From the NCBI GenBank assembly GCA_000492175.2, contig CP097573.1, positions 434,001 to 498,000 on the forward strand: a stretch of 64,000 nt of DNA, in the 5' to 3' direction. The notes under the pieces were generated by a model. That model did no database searches, was not told the DNA's origin, and worked only from the letters and a program-made list of their open reading frames with translations. The position numbers and the translations under genes were made by a program. Each line of letters starts with the position of its first letter. Position 1 is the stretch's first letter. Shown here one piece after another: positions 7,821 to 15,821 of the stretch. The stretch is from Firmicutes bacterium ASF500 (GTDB taxonomy: Bacteria > Bacillota > Clostridia > Oscillospirales > Oscillospiraceae).

Positions 7821-9212
7821 CTACCCCTCCGCCGTCAGCTCCAGCAGCTGGGCGGTGAGCTCCTCCAGCTTCATGCCCCGGGAGGCCTTGACCAGGATGG
7901 TACAGTCAGGGCAAAGGACCTGGGGCAGAGCGGCTTTGGCCTCCTCCCGGTCCTGACATTGAATCACTTGGGGAACGCCGGCGTCCCGGGCGCCCTGGGC
8001 GATGTGCTCCGCCAGCTGGCCCACGGCCACCAGGCAGTCCACCCGGACCTCGCCCAGGTACTCCCCTACGCCGGTGTGGAGGGCGGGCGCGAAGGGCCCC
8101 AGTTCCAGCATGTCGCCCAGAATCGCCACCTTGCGGCTGCCCTGACTGTCGGCCAGCACGCTCACCGCCGCCCGCATGGACTGGGGATTGGCGTTATAGG
8201 TGTCGTCCAGAATGGTGATGCCCTCCCCGCGATGGAGGATGTTCATCCGCATCCGGGTGGGCACAAACTGGCCGATGCCCTTTTCGATCTGGTCGGGGGT
8301 GAGGCCGAACCGCTCCCCCACCGCGGCGGCGATCAGGGCGGGATAGATCATGTGCTCCCCCAGAGCGGGGACCTTGACCTCCCGGTCCATGCCCGGGGTG
8401 ATGAGGCGGCAGTGGATGTGGCTGACGCCGTCGCCGCCGGTGACCTGGGCCCGGCAGCCGCACCCCTCCCCCTGGCCGCAGAAGATGGCCGGGACGGGCG
8501 TGTTCCCCCGGAGGGTGCTGAGCAGGGCGTCGTCCCCGTTGAGGACCACCGCGCCGCCGGGCTGGATGTGGGGCAGCATCTCGCACTTGGCCTTTAGAAT
8601 GTTCTCCCGGCTGCCCAGGCGCTCAATATGGGCGTCGCCGATGTTGGTGATAACCCCCACGTCGGGCCGGACTGCGCTGGCCAGATAGTCAATCTCCCCC
8701 GGCCGGTCCATCCCCATCTCCAGCACGGCGATCTCGTGCTCCCGGGTCAGCTCCAGCAGGGTCAGGGGCAGGCCGATGGTGTTGTTGCGGTTGCCCTCGG
8801 TTTTGAGCACCTTATACTTCATACCCAAAACCGCCGCCAGCATATCCTTGGCGGTGGTCTTGCCTACACTGCCCGTCACCCCCACGAAGGGGATGTCAAA
8901 CCGGCCCCGGTACCACGAGGCCAGGTCCCGGAGGGCCCGCTGGGTGTCGGCTACCTTGACATAAAATTTATCCGGTAAAAACCCCTCCCGCTCCCGGGCG
9001 GTAAGACAGCCTGCGGCCCCGCCCTCCAGGGCGGAGTCAATATAGGCGTGTCCGTCGAACCGCGCTCCGGTGAGGGGGATGAACAGGGAGCCGGGGTGGA
9101 TGGACCGGCTGTCGGTGTCCACCCGGAGGATGGGCGCGGACAGGTCGTCAAAGTCCCCCAACAGCCTTCCCCCCACCGCCTCCAGAAGCTGAGCCAGTGT
9201 GATGCTTTCCAT
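7821..9212 (-). CDS. murF: UDP-MurNAc-tripeptide-D-alanyl-D-alanine ligase
   Basis: 463 aa. Adds D-Ala-D-Ala to UDP-MurNAc-tripeptide, the last cytoplasmic step of peptidoglycan precursor assembly. N-terminal uridine-binding domain (about 1-95), central Mur ligase domain with the P-loop GVTGSVGKTT at about 111-120 and EGNRNNTIGLP near 139, and a C-terminal domain with DDTYNANPQSM near 325. It begins directly after ddl (TAA then ATG, no gap), so the enzyme that makes D-Ala-D-Ala and the one that uses it are in one transcript. Confidence 0.96.
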   Translation of the reverse strand: MESITLAQLLEAVGGRLLGDFDDLSAPILRVDTDSRSIHPGSLFIPLTGARFDGHAYIDSALEGGAAGCLTAREREGFLPDKFYVKVADTQRALRDLASWYRGRFDIPFVGVTGSVGKTTAKDMLAAVLGMKYKVLKTEGNRNNTIGLPLTLLELTREHEIAVLEMGMDRPGEIDYLASAVRPDVGVITNIGDAHIERLGSRENILKAKCEMLPHIQPGGAVVLNGDDALLSTLRGNTPVPAIFCGQGEGCGCRAQVTGGDGVSHIHCRLITPGMDREVKVPALGEHMIYPALIAAAVGERFGLTPDQIEKGIGQFVPTRMRMNILHRGEGITILDDTYNANPQSMRAAVSVLADSQGSRKVAILGDMLELGPFAPALHTGVGEYLGEVRVDCLVAVGQLAEHIAQGARDAGVPQVIQCQDREEAKAALPQVLCPDCTILVKASRGMKLEELTAQLLELTAEG

Positions 9213-10262
9213 TTACAGTCCCTCCTTGCGGGCCTCCAGGGATTTTTGGATAATGGTGTCGCACAGGTTTCCATAGTCGATCCCCGCCGCCGCCGCCTCC
9301 TGGGGCACCAGGCTGGTGGGGGTCATGCCGGGCAGTGTGTTGATCTCCAGGAAGTAGGGCGTGCCGTCGCTGGTGACGATGAAGTCCGCCCTTGCGTAGA
9401 CCGACAGGCCCAGCGTCTGGAAGACCGTCAGCGCGGCGCGGCCCACCGCCTTCTCCCACTCCGCCGGGATGCGGGCGGGACAGACCTCGCTGGCCGCGCC
9501 GGGCTGGTATTTGTTGGCATAATCATAAAATCCGCTCTTGGGGATGATCTCAATGGAGGGCAGAGCCTTGCCGTCCAGCACCGCCACCTGAATCTCCCGG
9601 CCCTGGATGTACTGCTCGATGACGGTCCGCCCCCCCAGCTTGGCGCTCTCCTCCAGGGCCTGTTTCAGTTCCGCCTTGTTTTTGGCGATGTACACCCCGA
9701 TGGAGGAGCCGCTGGAAATGGGCTTCACCACCACAGGCGGCTTGATACGGCCCATCAGCTCCTCAATGCTGTCCTCGGTGACGGCGACCGTCTCCCACTG
9801 GGGGGTCTTCACCTTCCCGGCCACCAGCTGCTTAGTCAGGTCCTTATCCATAGCCAGGGCCGAGCCCAGACAGCCCGAGCCGGTGTAGGGCACCCCCAGC
9901 AGGTCCAGAGCGGCCTGGATGCGGCCGTCCTCGCCGCATGCGCCGTGGAGGGCCAGATAGACCACGTCGGCCTCGGCGCAGGTCTCGAACACGCCGGGCC
10001 CGATGGCGGACTTGCCGTCCCCGCCCCGCCGGGCTTTGACCTCCTCCAGGTTGGGGGCCTCCCGGGCCACCCGCTTGAAGGAGTCGGGCACAGGGGCGGC
10101 GTACAGCGCCCTTCCGGAGGCGGCCCCGTCCAGTCCGAAAAACAAATCCATCAGCGCGACCTGGTGCCCCCGCTTCCGCAGCGCCTCGCACACCATGGCG
10201 CCGGAGGACAGGGACACGTTCCGTTCCGGGCTCAATCCGCCCGCCAACACTAAAATTCTCAT
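9213..10262 (-). CDS. ddl: D-alanine-D-alanine ligase
   Basis: 349 aa, ATP-grasp enzyme that joins two D-alanines. Visible: the start MRILVLAGGLSPERNVSLSSG, the HGACGEDG loop (about 106-113), the ATP-binding VVVKPISSGSSIGV segment (about 177-190), and the C-terminal INTLPGMTPTSLVP motif that carries the Mg-binding Asn and dipeptide pocket. I take the ATG at 10262, preceded by AGGGGAG, rather than the upstream in-frame ATG at 10313. In the pocket loop I see no change that would point to D-lactate use. Confidence 0.96.
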   Translation of the reverse strand: MRILVLAGGLSPERNVSLSSGAMVCEALRKRGHQVALMDLFFGLDGAASGRALYAAPVPDSFKRVAREAPNLEEVKARRGGDGKSAIGPGVFETCAEADVVYLALHGACGEDGRIQAALDLLGVPYTGSGCLGSALAMDKDLTKQLVAGKVKTPQWETVAVTEDSIEELMGRIKPPVVVKPISSGSSIGVYIAKNKAELKQALEESAKLGGRTVIEQYIQGREIQVAVLDGKALPSIEIIPKSGFYDYANKYQPGAASEVCPARIPAEWEKAVGRAALTVFQTLGLSVYARADFIVTSDGTPYFLEINTLPGMTPTSLVPQEAAAAGIDYGNLCDTIIQKSLEARKEGL

Positions 10263-10360
10263 ACGATGGCTCCCCTTTATGGCTATTTTGTCAGTAATAA
10301 AGTATTCTAACACATCTCCCGCTGATACTCAACCCGGACATGAAATTTTTTCTGCCCCGG

Positions 10361-11437
10361 TCAGGGCTTGCACCGCCCGCAGGGCTCATAGCCCTCCAGC
10401 ACCGCCTGGAGGCGGGCGTAAAACTCTACCCGCTTCCCCGCCTGGATGTTCTTGGCCGAGGCGCAGTCGGGCAGGTGGAACTTTTTGGTCCCGCTGTTGC
10501 CTATGTAGATCTGTAAAGTGGGATTGCCTGTCGGGTTGGTGGCGGTGTCCGCCTCCTTCTCCGTGGTGAAGGTGACCGTATTCCCGTCGCTGCGGGCGAT
10601 CACATGGCCCTGCATATCGGTGCGGTAGACCTCCGCCCCCAGGTCCCGGTAGCGGCTGAGCACCTCGTCGGAGGGGTGGCCGTAGCTGTTCCCCTCCCCC
10701 ACCGGGATCACCACATCCTGGGGCATGACCTCCCGGAGGAACTGATAGCTGCTGGAGGTATCGCTGCCGTGGTGGCCCGCCTTCAGGACGGTGGCCTTCA
10801 AATTGGCCCCCGCCTCAATCAGGTCCCGCTCCGGCCCGGTCTCCATGTCGCCGGTAAAGAGGAAAGAGGTCCTGCCGTAGTCGATCCGCAGAACGATAGA
10901 GGTGTCGTTGGTCTCATCATATTCCCGCACCGGCCCCAAAATCTCCACCTGGGCGCTCCCCAGAGTGAATTTGTCGCCCGGCTCAGGGACTGTCAAGGTC
11001 TTTCCCTGTTCACCCAGATACCGCACCATATCCCAAAATACCTTGGAGCTGTACTCGGTCACCGGACACAGCGCCACATCCACCGCGGCGTAGTTCAGCG
11101 CGCCGGACAGCCCGCCGATGTGGTCCTCATGGGCGTGGCTGACCACCATGTAGTCCAGGCGCTTGGCCCCATGCCGCTCCAGGTAGGCGTACACCAGGTC
11201 GGAGTCCTCGGCGTTGCCGCCGTCAATGAGCATATAGTGCCCGTCGCAGATCACCAGGGCGGCGTCCGCCTGACCCACGTCGATAAAGTGGACCTCCAGG
11301 CCCTCACCCTCCGGCAGCGGCCCGGCCTGCTCCAGCCTGCTGTACAGCACATAGGCCGTGGCCAGGAACAGCATGATAAACAGGAAGGTCAGCGCCCAGC
11401 TGGATTTCTGCCGCTTTTGTTGTCTCTTTCCACTCAC
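10361..11437 (-). CDS. ComEC/Rec2-like metallo-beta-lactamase-fold hydrolase with C-terminal Cys-rich module
   Basis: 358 aa, GTG start with GGAGGAG upstream. One N-terminal membrane anchor (about 13-33), then an extracellular MBL domain with HAHEDH at 101-106, later FTGDME and KAGHHGSD; this matches the C-terminal hydrolase domain of ComEC, here as a separate exported protein without the ComEC channel. The last 50 residues form a second module, YIGNSGTKKFHLPDC...CGRC, of the Ada-like/thermonuclease-associated metal-binding type. Substrate is probably nucleic acid or a phosphodiester, by family. It starts 6 bp after the end of the ttcA-like gene. Confidence 0.85.
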   Translation of the reverse strand: MSGKRQQKRQKSSWALTFLFIMLFLATAYVLYSRLEQAGPLPEGEGLEVHFIDVGQADAALVICDGHYMLIDGGNAEDSDLVYAYLERHGAKRLDYMVVSHAHEDHIGGLSGALNYAAVDVALCPVTEYSSKVFWDMVRYLGEQGKTLTVPEPGDKFTLGSAQVEILGPVREYDETNDTSIVLRIDYGRTSFLFTGDMETGPERDLIEAGANLKATVLKAGHHGSDTSSSYQFLREVMPQDVVIPVGEGNSYGHPSDEVLSRYRDLGAEVYRTDMQGHVIARSDGNTVTFTTEKEADTATNPTGNPTLQIYIGNSGTKKFHLPDCASAKNIQAGKRVEFYARLQAVLEGYEPCGRCKP

Positions 11438-11443
11438 GTTAGC

Positions 11444-12208
11444 TCACTCCTCCAGTTCCTCCGGCAGCGGACGGCGGCGGTGCTCCACCGGCCCCCACTC
11501 AGGCAGGGGCAGCCGCTGCATCGCTCCAAAGGCCCGGGCTTTAAGCCCCGGATACCGGCCCTGGAGCTCATAGACAAGCTCCTTGATCTCCTGCCGCTTG
11601 GTGTTCCCGTCGGCGGGACAGCGGTTTTCCACCACAGGCAGTTCCAGCCGCCGGGCGGTATTCCGAATCAGGCTCTCCCCGCAGTACAGCAGGGGGCGAA
11701 TCTGGGTGATGCCCGTCCGGTCCAGCCAGGTGACCGGCTGAAAACAGGACAGCCGGCCCTCGAAGATCAGGGACATAAAAAAGGTCTCCACCGCGTCGTC
11801 GTAGTGGTGGCCCAAAGCAATTTTCGAGATGCCCCGCTCCCCTAGAGCGGCGTGCAGCGCCCCCCGGCGCATCTTGGCGCACATGGAGCAGGGATTTTTC
11901 TCCTTCCGCAGGTCAAAGATGATGTGCTGAATCTCGCTGGTCAAAATGGTATAGGGCACCTCCAGCTCCCGGCACAAGCCCTCAATGGGGGAAAAGTCCA
12001 GCGGCTCAATGCCGTCTGCGTGGCCCATGTCCAGGGTAAAGGCCTCCACCGTAAAGGGAATGGGGTAAAACTCCCGCAGCTTGGCCAGGGCCATCAGCAG
12101 CATCAGAGAGTCCTTCCCTCCCGATACCCCCACCGCCACCCGGTCGCCGGGGCTTATCATATTGTAGTCCTCCACACACCGGCGTGTGAGGGAGAGAATC
12201 TTGTTCAT
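11444..12208 (-). CDS. TtcA-like tRNA 2-thiolation PP-loop ATPase
   Basis: 254 aa. N-type ATP pyrophosphatase of the TtcA/TilS superfamily: PP-loop SGGKDS at 29-34, CSMC at 107-110 and a later single cysteine (PLLYCGES) that together can hold an iron-sulfur cluster, and LGHHYDDAVETFF. TtcA makes 2-thiocytidine at tRNA position 32; related clades have other targets, so the exact substrate is inferred. AAGGAGG lies 6 bp before the ATG. Confidence 0.85.
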   Translation of the reverse strand: MNKILSLTRRCVEDYNMISPGDRVAVGVSGGKDSLMLLMALAKLREFYPIPFTVEAFTLDMGHADGIEPLDFSPIEGLCRELEVPYTILTSEIQHIIFDLRKEKNPCSMCAKMRRGALHAALGERGISKIALGHHYDDAVETFFMSLIFEGRLSCFQPVTWLDRTGITQIRPLLYCGESLIRNTARRLELPVVENRCPADGNTKRQEIKELVYELQGRYPGLKARAFGAMQRLPLPEWGPVEHRRRPLPEELEE

Positions 12209-12287
12209 GGGACATCCTCCTTACGCAGCAGGCCTATTTTACCATAAATATCCGCGCCTCCGCAAGTTAAAATTAAAAATCCGACGC

Positions 12288-12335
12288 GAGATATCGAAAG
12301 AAAACAAGAGATATCAAGAGAATTTTCGAGATATA
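12288..12335. repeat. Three direct repeats GAGATATM at exact 20-bp spacing
   Basis: GAGATATC at 12288 and 12308 and GAGATATA at 12328, with A-rich sequence between. They lie 33-80 bp upstream of the -35 box of the rplM promoter in a very AT-rich stretch, where a curved UP-like element or a regulator array could act. Confidence 0.75.
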
Positions 12336-12367
12336 AAAGATTTTATAAAAATTTATTCCAAAACCCG

Positions 12368-12396
12368 TTGACACCCCGCCGCCCCCGTACTATAAT
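12368..12396 (+). promoter_or_regulatory. rplM-rpsI promoter (consensus sigma-A)
   Basis: TTGACA at 12368-12373, 17-bp spacer, TATAAT at 12391-12396: a perfect consensus match. The leader of about 85 nt to the rplM ATG could hold the L13 autoregulatory leader known in Firmicutes; I could not fold it convincingly. Confidence 0.92.
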
Positions 12397-12487
12397 ACAA
12401 CACGCTCCGCTTGTACGTCACTTGGGGCAAAATGTTTGTAACAGAGCATTTTTCAGATAAATGTAAAGGAAATTGGAGGTTTTACCT

Positions 12488-12919
12488 ATGTCCACGTTCA
12501 TGGCCAAAAAGGGCAGCATCGAGCGCAAGTGGTACGTCATCGACGCCGCCGGCAAGCCCATGGGCAAGACCGCTGTCATCGCCGCCGATCTGCTGCGGGG
12601 CAAGCGCAAGCCCGAGTTCACTCCCAACGCCGACTGCGGCGACTTTGTCATCATCATCAACGCCGAGAAGGCGGTGCTCACCGGCAAGAAGCTGGACCAG
12701 AAGTACTACCGCACCCACTCCGGCTGGGTGGGCGGCCTGAAGGAGACCAAGTACCGCACCCTGATGCAGACCAAGCCCGAGCTGGCGATGCAGCTGGCCG
12801 TCAAGGGCATGATGCCCAAGAACACCCTTTCCCGGGAGTCCCTGACCCGTCTGCACATCTACCGCGCCGGCGAGCACAACCACGCCGCCCAGAAGCCCGA
12901 GCTTTGGGACGCTGAGTAA
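12488..12919 (+). CDS. rplM: 50S ribosomal protein L13
   Basis: 143 aa, normal length. Early large-subunit assembly protein. Marks: [21 protein letters not shown] at the start (quoted in part), the [12 protein letters not shown] loop, [18 protein letters not shown] and [18 protein letters not shown] at 12475-12480 sets the start at 12488; an in-frame ATG at 12473 overlaps that site and is rejected. First gene of the rplM-rpsI operon, with 14 bp to the next start. Confidence 0.97.
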   Translation: MSTFMAKKGSIERKWYVIDAAGKPMGKTAVIAADLLRGKRKPEFTPNADCGDFVIIINAEKAVLTGKKLDQKYYRTHSGWVGGLKETKYRTLMQTKPELAMQLAVKGMMPKNTLSRESLTRLHIYRAGEHNHAAQKPELWDAE

Positions 12920-12933
12920 GGAGGATTTTGAAC

Positions 12934-13338
12934 ATGTATAAGAGCAAAAAGCCCTATTTTTATGGCACTGGCCGGCGGAAGTCCTCCGTGGCCCGCGTCC
13001 ATCTGTTTGAGAACGGCACCGGCGCTATCACCATCAACGGCCGTGACATTGACGACTATTTCGGCCTGGAGACCCTGAAGCTGATCGTCCGTCAGCCCCT
13101 GGTCACCACCAACCAGGTGGGCAAGGTTGACATCGTGGCTACCGTCACCGGCGGCGGCGTCACCGGCCAGGCCGGTGCCATCCGCCACGGCATCGCCCGC
13201 GCCCTGCTGCTGGCCAGCGAGGAGAACCGTCCCGCCCTCAAGGCCGCCGGTTTCCTGACCCGCGACCCTCGTATGAAGGAGCGCAAGAAGTACGGCCTCA
13301 AGGCTGCCCGCCGCGCCCCCCAGTTCTCCAAGCGCTGA
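12934..13338 (+). CDS. rpsI: 30S ribosomal protein S9
   Basis: 134 aa. Small-subunit head protein whose C-terminal tail reaches the P-site tRNA. Marks: [13 protein letters not shown] near the N-terminus, [19 protein letters not shown] and the basic tail ending in QFSKR. The ATG at 12934 is 9 bp after AGGAGG; an in-frame TTG at 12928 is too close to that site. The 3' end of rpsI is a known integration site for some Firmicute conjugative elements, and here the mosaic island begins just after its terminator. Confidence 0.97.
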   Translation: MYKSKKPYFYGTGRRKSSVARVHLFENGTGAITINGRDIDDYFGLETLKLIVRQPLVTTNQVGKVDIVATVTGGGVTGQAGAIRHGIARALLLASEENRPALKAAGFLTRDPRMKERKKYGLKAARRAPQFSKR

Positions 13339-13350
13339 TTTTATTGCGAA

Positions 13351-13382
13351 ACCCCGAAGCCGCAAGGGCTTCGGGGTTTTTC
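13351..13382 (+). terminator. rpsI terminator
   Basis: ACCCCGAAGCC and GGCTTCGGGGT form a strong hairpin with a short CGCAA loop, followed by TTTTT. It marks the left edge of the core block before the accessory island. Confidence 0.9.
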
Positions 13383-13689
13383 TGTCTAGCGAAGTATGAC
13401 AAAACGAGAGCAAGCAGAACAAGAAAAGTTGGGGTTAAATCGAGGTTAAACCCGTATTTTGAGGTTAAAAATGAGGTTAAGCGCAGCCCTCTTTTTCCAG
13501 CAGAATCATCAGGCCACCCGTGCTATACTCCTGCCATAAGGAGAGCGGCTTGATTAGGATTTCATGTCCATCGGGCTTGGCGGGCCTGGATGGGCGCGGG
13601 GGCTGTACATGGACAGAAAAGAGCAGAGAGGCCCGGCACGGCCTCCCTGCTTAAAATGGAATATGCCCCTGCTCTCCACTCCCGGACGC
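13383..13689. other. Gene-free stretch with four GGTTAA repeats
   Basis: No supported gene. It holds four copies of G(A/G)GGTTAA on the plus strand at 13431-13438, 13442-13449, 13461-13468 and 13473-13480, unlike anything else in the window. Their position just after rpsI would suit arm-type sites of a lost integrase; that is inference. The remaining bases to 13689 show only weak hairpins. Confidence 0.55.
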
Positions 13690-13977
13690 TCACTTGGCGT
13701 CCGGGCTTTCTTTTTTGCGAGAAGCATTCTCCCTCAGTTCCCGCCCACAATTCGGGCAATATTTGGGTTGGTAATAGCCGATTGTCATCCACCCGGTTCC
13801 ATCAAACCACTTCTCTACCAGTATTGTGGTCTGCCTTCCATCTCCCGAACGGAGGAGCATCCTGAACCCCTTTTCGCATTCTCCAATACCAAAGTAGGAT
13901 AGGTCATTGTCACTGTTCAGCTCTGGGTCTGCAAATGCGTTATTGCACATCCCACAGACTTTCGTCTCGTTTTCCAA
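13690..13977 (-). CDS. Hypothetical zinc-ribbon-like protein, 95 aa
   Basis: Soluble protein with two Cys pairs: CGMC near the N-terminus (about residues 8-11) and CPNC near 72-75, spaced as for a split zinc ribbon; between them a beta-rich segment. The reading frame is open from 13995, but AAGGAGGG at about 13984-13991 is best placed for the TTG at 13977, which I take as start. It lies immediately downstream of, and probably in one transcript with, the Xre regulator. Such small Cys proteins are frequent in phage and conjugative elements; function unknown. Confidence 0.65.
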   Translation of the reverse strand: MENETKVCGMCNNAFADPELNSDNDLSYFGIGECEKGFRMLLRSGDGRQTTILVEKWFDGTGWMTIGYYQPKYCPNCGRELRENASRKKESPDAK

Positions 13978-13991
13978 TGAGCTTCCCTCCT

Positions 13992-14207
13992 TCAAATCTC
14001 AGTTCCGTCTGGAAGTGTAAATCGGATCTCAACCTGGCAGCCCAAAGCTCCCGCCAGCGCCAGAATATCCTTCTCGGTGAAGTTCCCCCGCGTCATTTTG
14101 TTGGATAGGTTCTGCCGAGTCTGCCCGGAGGCTTCAGCGATATCCCCCATCGTTTTGTTCTGACGCTTCATAATCAGCCGTATCTTTTCGGCCACCGTAA
14201 TGTCCAT
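13992..14207 (-). CDS. Xre-type HTH regulator, 71 aa
   Basis: Single HTH domain: MGDIAEASGQTRQNLSNKM (about residues 20-38) is a clear helix-turn-helix. A perfect AGGAGGTGA lies before the ATG. The last 20 residues are beta-like (CQVEIRFTLPDGTEI), as seen in phage- and plasmid-borne members that read 'SQNLAAKMKRDNF'. It faces a plus-strand gene group; both promoters have the same sequence pattern, so it likely represses itself and that group. Confidence 0.85.
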   Translation of the reverse strand: MDITVAEKIRLIMKRQNKTMGDIAEASGQTRQNLSNKMTRGNFTEKDILALAGALGCQVEIRFTLPDGTEI

Positions 14208-14226
14208 GGCGTCACCTCCTATTGCT

Positions 14227-14324
14227 ACTGTACACTATTCTATTTCGTTTGTCAAAAGTTTTTTTCAAAATCCACGAAAAAATGTAAAACAGGTATTGAC
14301 AAACGACACGAATTAGTGTAATAT
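14227..14324. promoter_or_regulatory. Divergent promoter pair with a shared operator pattern
   Basis: Minus promoter: TTGACA (14255-14250), 17-bp spacer, TACAGT (14232-14227). Plus promoter: TTGACA (14296-14301), 17-bp spacer, TAATAT (14319-14324). Both read TTGACAAACGA, six variable bases, then (A)TTAGTGTA or AATAGTGTA through the spacer. The shared stretch is the probable binding site of the Xre protein encoded at 13992-14207. Confidence 0.8.
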
Positions 14325-14373
14325 AGGGATTGTAAGGCAGGGGCGGCCAGCCCCTTACGAAAGGAGGGAGGAC

Positions 14374-14517
14374 ATGGACGAGATGGCAAACGCCGCCGAG
14401 GTCATTGAAAAGCTGGCACGGGAAGCCGAAAGGCTCCAGCTGCTCGAACTGGCCCGAAGCTGCAAGGACCTGGATGAGCTGATTAAAAAGCTCGAAGCAA
14501 TGACAGCCAACAAGTAA
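14374..14517 (+). CDS. Small helical protein, 47 aa
   Basis: Begins MDEMANAAEVIEKL and is predicted to be one long amphipathic helix with Leu heptads (coiled coil). AAGGAGGGA lies 5 bp before the ATG, and the plus promoter at 14296-14324 is about 50 bp upstream, so it is the first gene controlled by that promoter. No family recognised. It is followed by a hairpin. Confidence 0.6.
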   Translation: MDEMANAAEVIEKLAREAERLQLLELARSCKDLDELIKKLEAMTANK

Positions 14518-14520
14518 AAA

Positions 14521-14555
14521 GGGTAGCGGGCCCCCTACCAAGAGAACCGCTACCC
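14521..14555 (+). terminator. Hairpin after the 47-aa gene
   Basis: GGGTAGCGG (14521-14529) pairs with CCGCTACCC (14547-14555). There is no T-run behind it, so it may be a partial stop or an RNA-processing site rather than a full terminator. Confidence 0.5.
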
Positions 14556-14643
14556 AAACCCAAATGGGCGGTGCCGGGAGCCTTACCCCGGCCCGCCTCC
14601 ATGATAACAGAGTAAGGCAGAAAAATCAAGGAGGCAATCGATT

Positions 14644-15240
14644 ATGATGATCGAGGAATTTGAGAAGCGCACCGGCTTCTACCCCACGCAGGTACAGTAC
14701 GAGGCCATTGAGCGGGCCTACATGGACTTCGACGGCGACAAGGACGCCTTCTGCAAGGCTTACAAGAAGAACGCCGACGGGATGGCCGAGCGCATCCAGC
14801 GCGAGGTCAACATGGCCACCTTCAAAGCGCAGAATGCCCAGGCCGCCGAGCTCACCCGCCGCGACGTCGAAATCGAGCGCCTGAAGAAGGAACTGGAGCG
14901 GGAGCAGGAGTGGAAGCCCTACGAGGACACCCACAACATCGCCCAGGCGGATTACGCTGACCTGGCCGAGAGCGTCCCCGGCGGCGCAGCGCGTTACATG
15001 ACCGATGCCGAGGCCCTGGATTGGGTTTGCGGCGAGTTCGGCTTTGACCGCAGCAAGGTCACGATCCTGTATGAGATTGACGGGTACGAGGTCAACCGGC
15101 ACCACCAGCTCCGCCGGACCGGGAAGAAAATCGACCGCCGCCCAGTCTACTGCGCCACGGACTACCACTACATCCGGTTCAACGTCGGGCGCAACTGGTG
15201 GGAGTGCTGGAACGGCCAGCTCCGCCCCTTCTACGATTGA
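14644..15240 (+). CDS. Hypothetical mobile-element protein, 198 aa
   Basis: AAGGAGG at 14628-14634 supports the ATG at 14644. Residues 1-60 are helical and begin with a phrase (FEKRTGFYPTQVQYEAIERAY) often seen in phage and plasmid cargo proteins of gut Clostridia; about 65-95 is a highly charged coiled coil; the remainder is a mixed alpha-beta domain with several aromatic residues near the end (NWWECWNGQLRPFYD). No catalytic motif recognised. High GC like its neighbours at 15287, unlike the AbiE region, so it belongs to a different source element. Confidence 0.65.
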   Translation: MMIEEFEKRTGFYPTQVQYEAIERAYMDFDGDKDAFCKAYKKNADGMAERIQREVNMATFKAQNAQAAELTRRDVEIERLKKELEREQEWKPYEDTHNIAQADYADLAESVPGGAARYMTDAEALDWVCGEFGFDRSKVTILYEIDGYEVNRHHQLRRTGKKIDRRPVYCATDYHYIRFNVGRNWWECWNGQLRPFYD

Positions 15241-15286
15241 TACGAGGCCCGCCCCGGAGGTCACGAGGGCAGAAAGGATTACCGAC

Positions 15287-15703
15287 ATGGCCGAGAGACA
15301 TGAAACTTTTTACTCCGAGGAGGAGGCCCTTGCTTGTCAGGCACAGCACACAGGCGCTGATATCATCGCCCGCAAGGGACATGGAATGATGCTCAATGGG
15401 GAATGGTCGTATGTCATCCCCGAAGACCGCCCTTCTTGGACAGTATATTGGGACGAGGATGTGCTGAACCGCTACTTTTACACCTTCGGCTCCGACCCCG
15501 GCTTTCCCTATCAGAACGGCTGGGTGGAGGTCAGGGCCACCTCCAGGGAGGAGGCCGAGCGCAAGTTCCGTGCCCGGTTCCCAGATCGGCCTGGGCATGA
15601 GGGCATCATGAACTATGCCTTCTGCTACAACGAGCAGCGGTGGGCTGAAATGGACCCGGAGCACACCTGGCATGGCTGGAAGTGCTTTGAAGTAATCGAG
15701 TAA
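15287..15703 (+). CDS. Hypothetical protein, 138 aa
   Basis: The ATG at 15287 follows an AGAAAGGA site; the frame is open further upstream but there overlaps the 198-aa gene. The protein is soluble, rich in Trp/Tyr, and has a C-terminal domain with a SREEAERKFRARFPD helix like that of small accessory proteins that accompany phage or plasmid anti-restriction genes. I cannot name a family. It is 46 bp after the preceding gene and probably shares its transcript. Confidence 0.6.
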   Translation: MAERHETFYSEEEALACQAQHTGADIIARKGHGMMLNGEWSYVIPEDRPSWTVYWDEDVLNRYFYTFGSDPGFPYQNGWVEVRATSREEAERKFRARFPDRPGHEGIMNYAFCYNEQRWAEMDPEHTWHGWKCFEVIE

Positions 15704-15821
15704 ACCCGCAAGGCCGACGGTATAGCCGCCGCTGGTGCAAGTCCAGTGTCAACGCCAATATGAAATTGTAAGAAAACGCCGAAGAAATTTTGTAGTTTTT
15801 CGGCGGGGGTGGGTAACAAAA

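Noticed and set aside
12397..12487. L13 autoregulatory RNA leader
   Set aside because: Position is right, but I could not draw the conserved stems with confidence by eye.
13431..13480. Start of a CRISPR array
   Set aside because: Repeats are only 8 bp and the spacing is irregular; no cas genes in the window.
15700..15746. Possible group II intron end (GTGCAAGTCCAG)
   Set aside because: No domain V/VI hairpin and no reverse transcriptase in the window.
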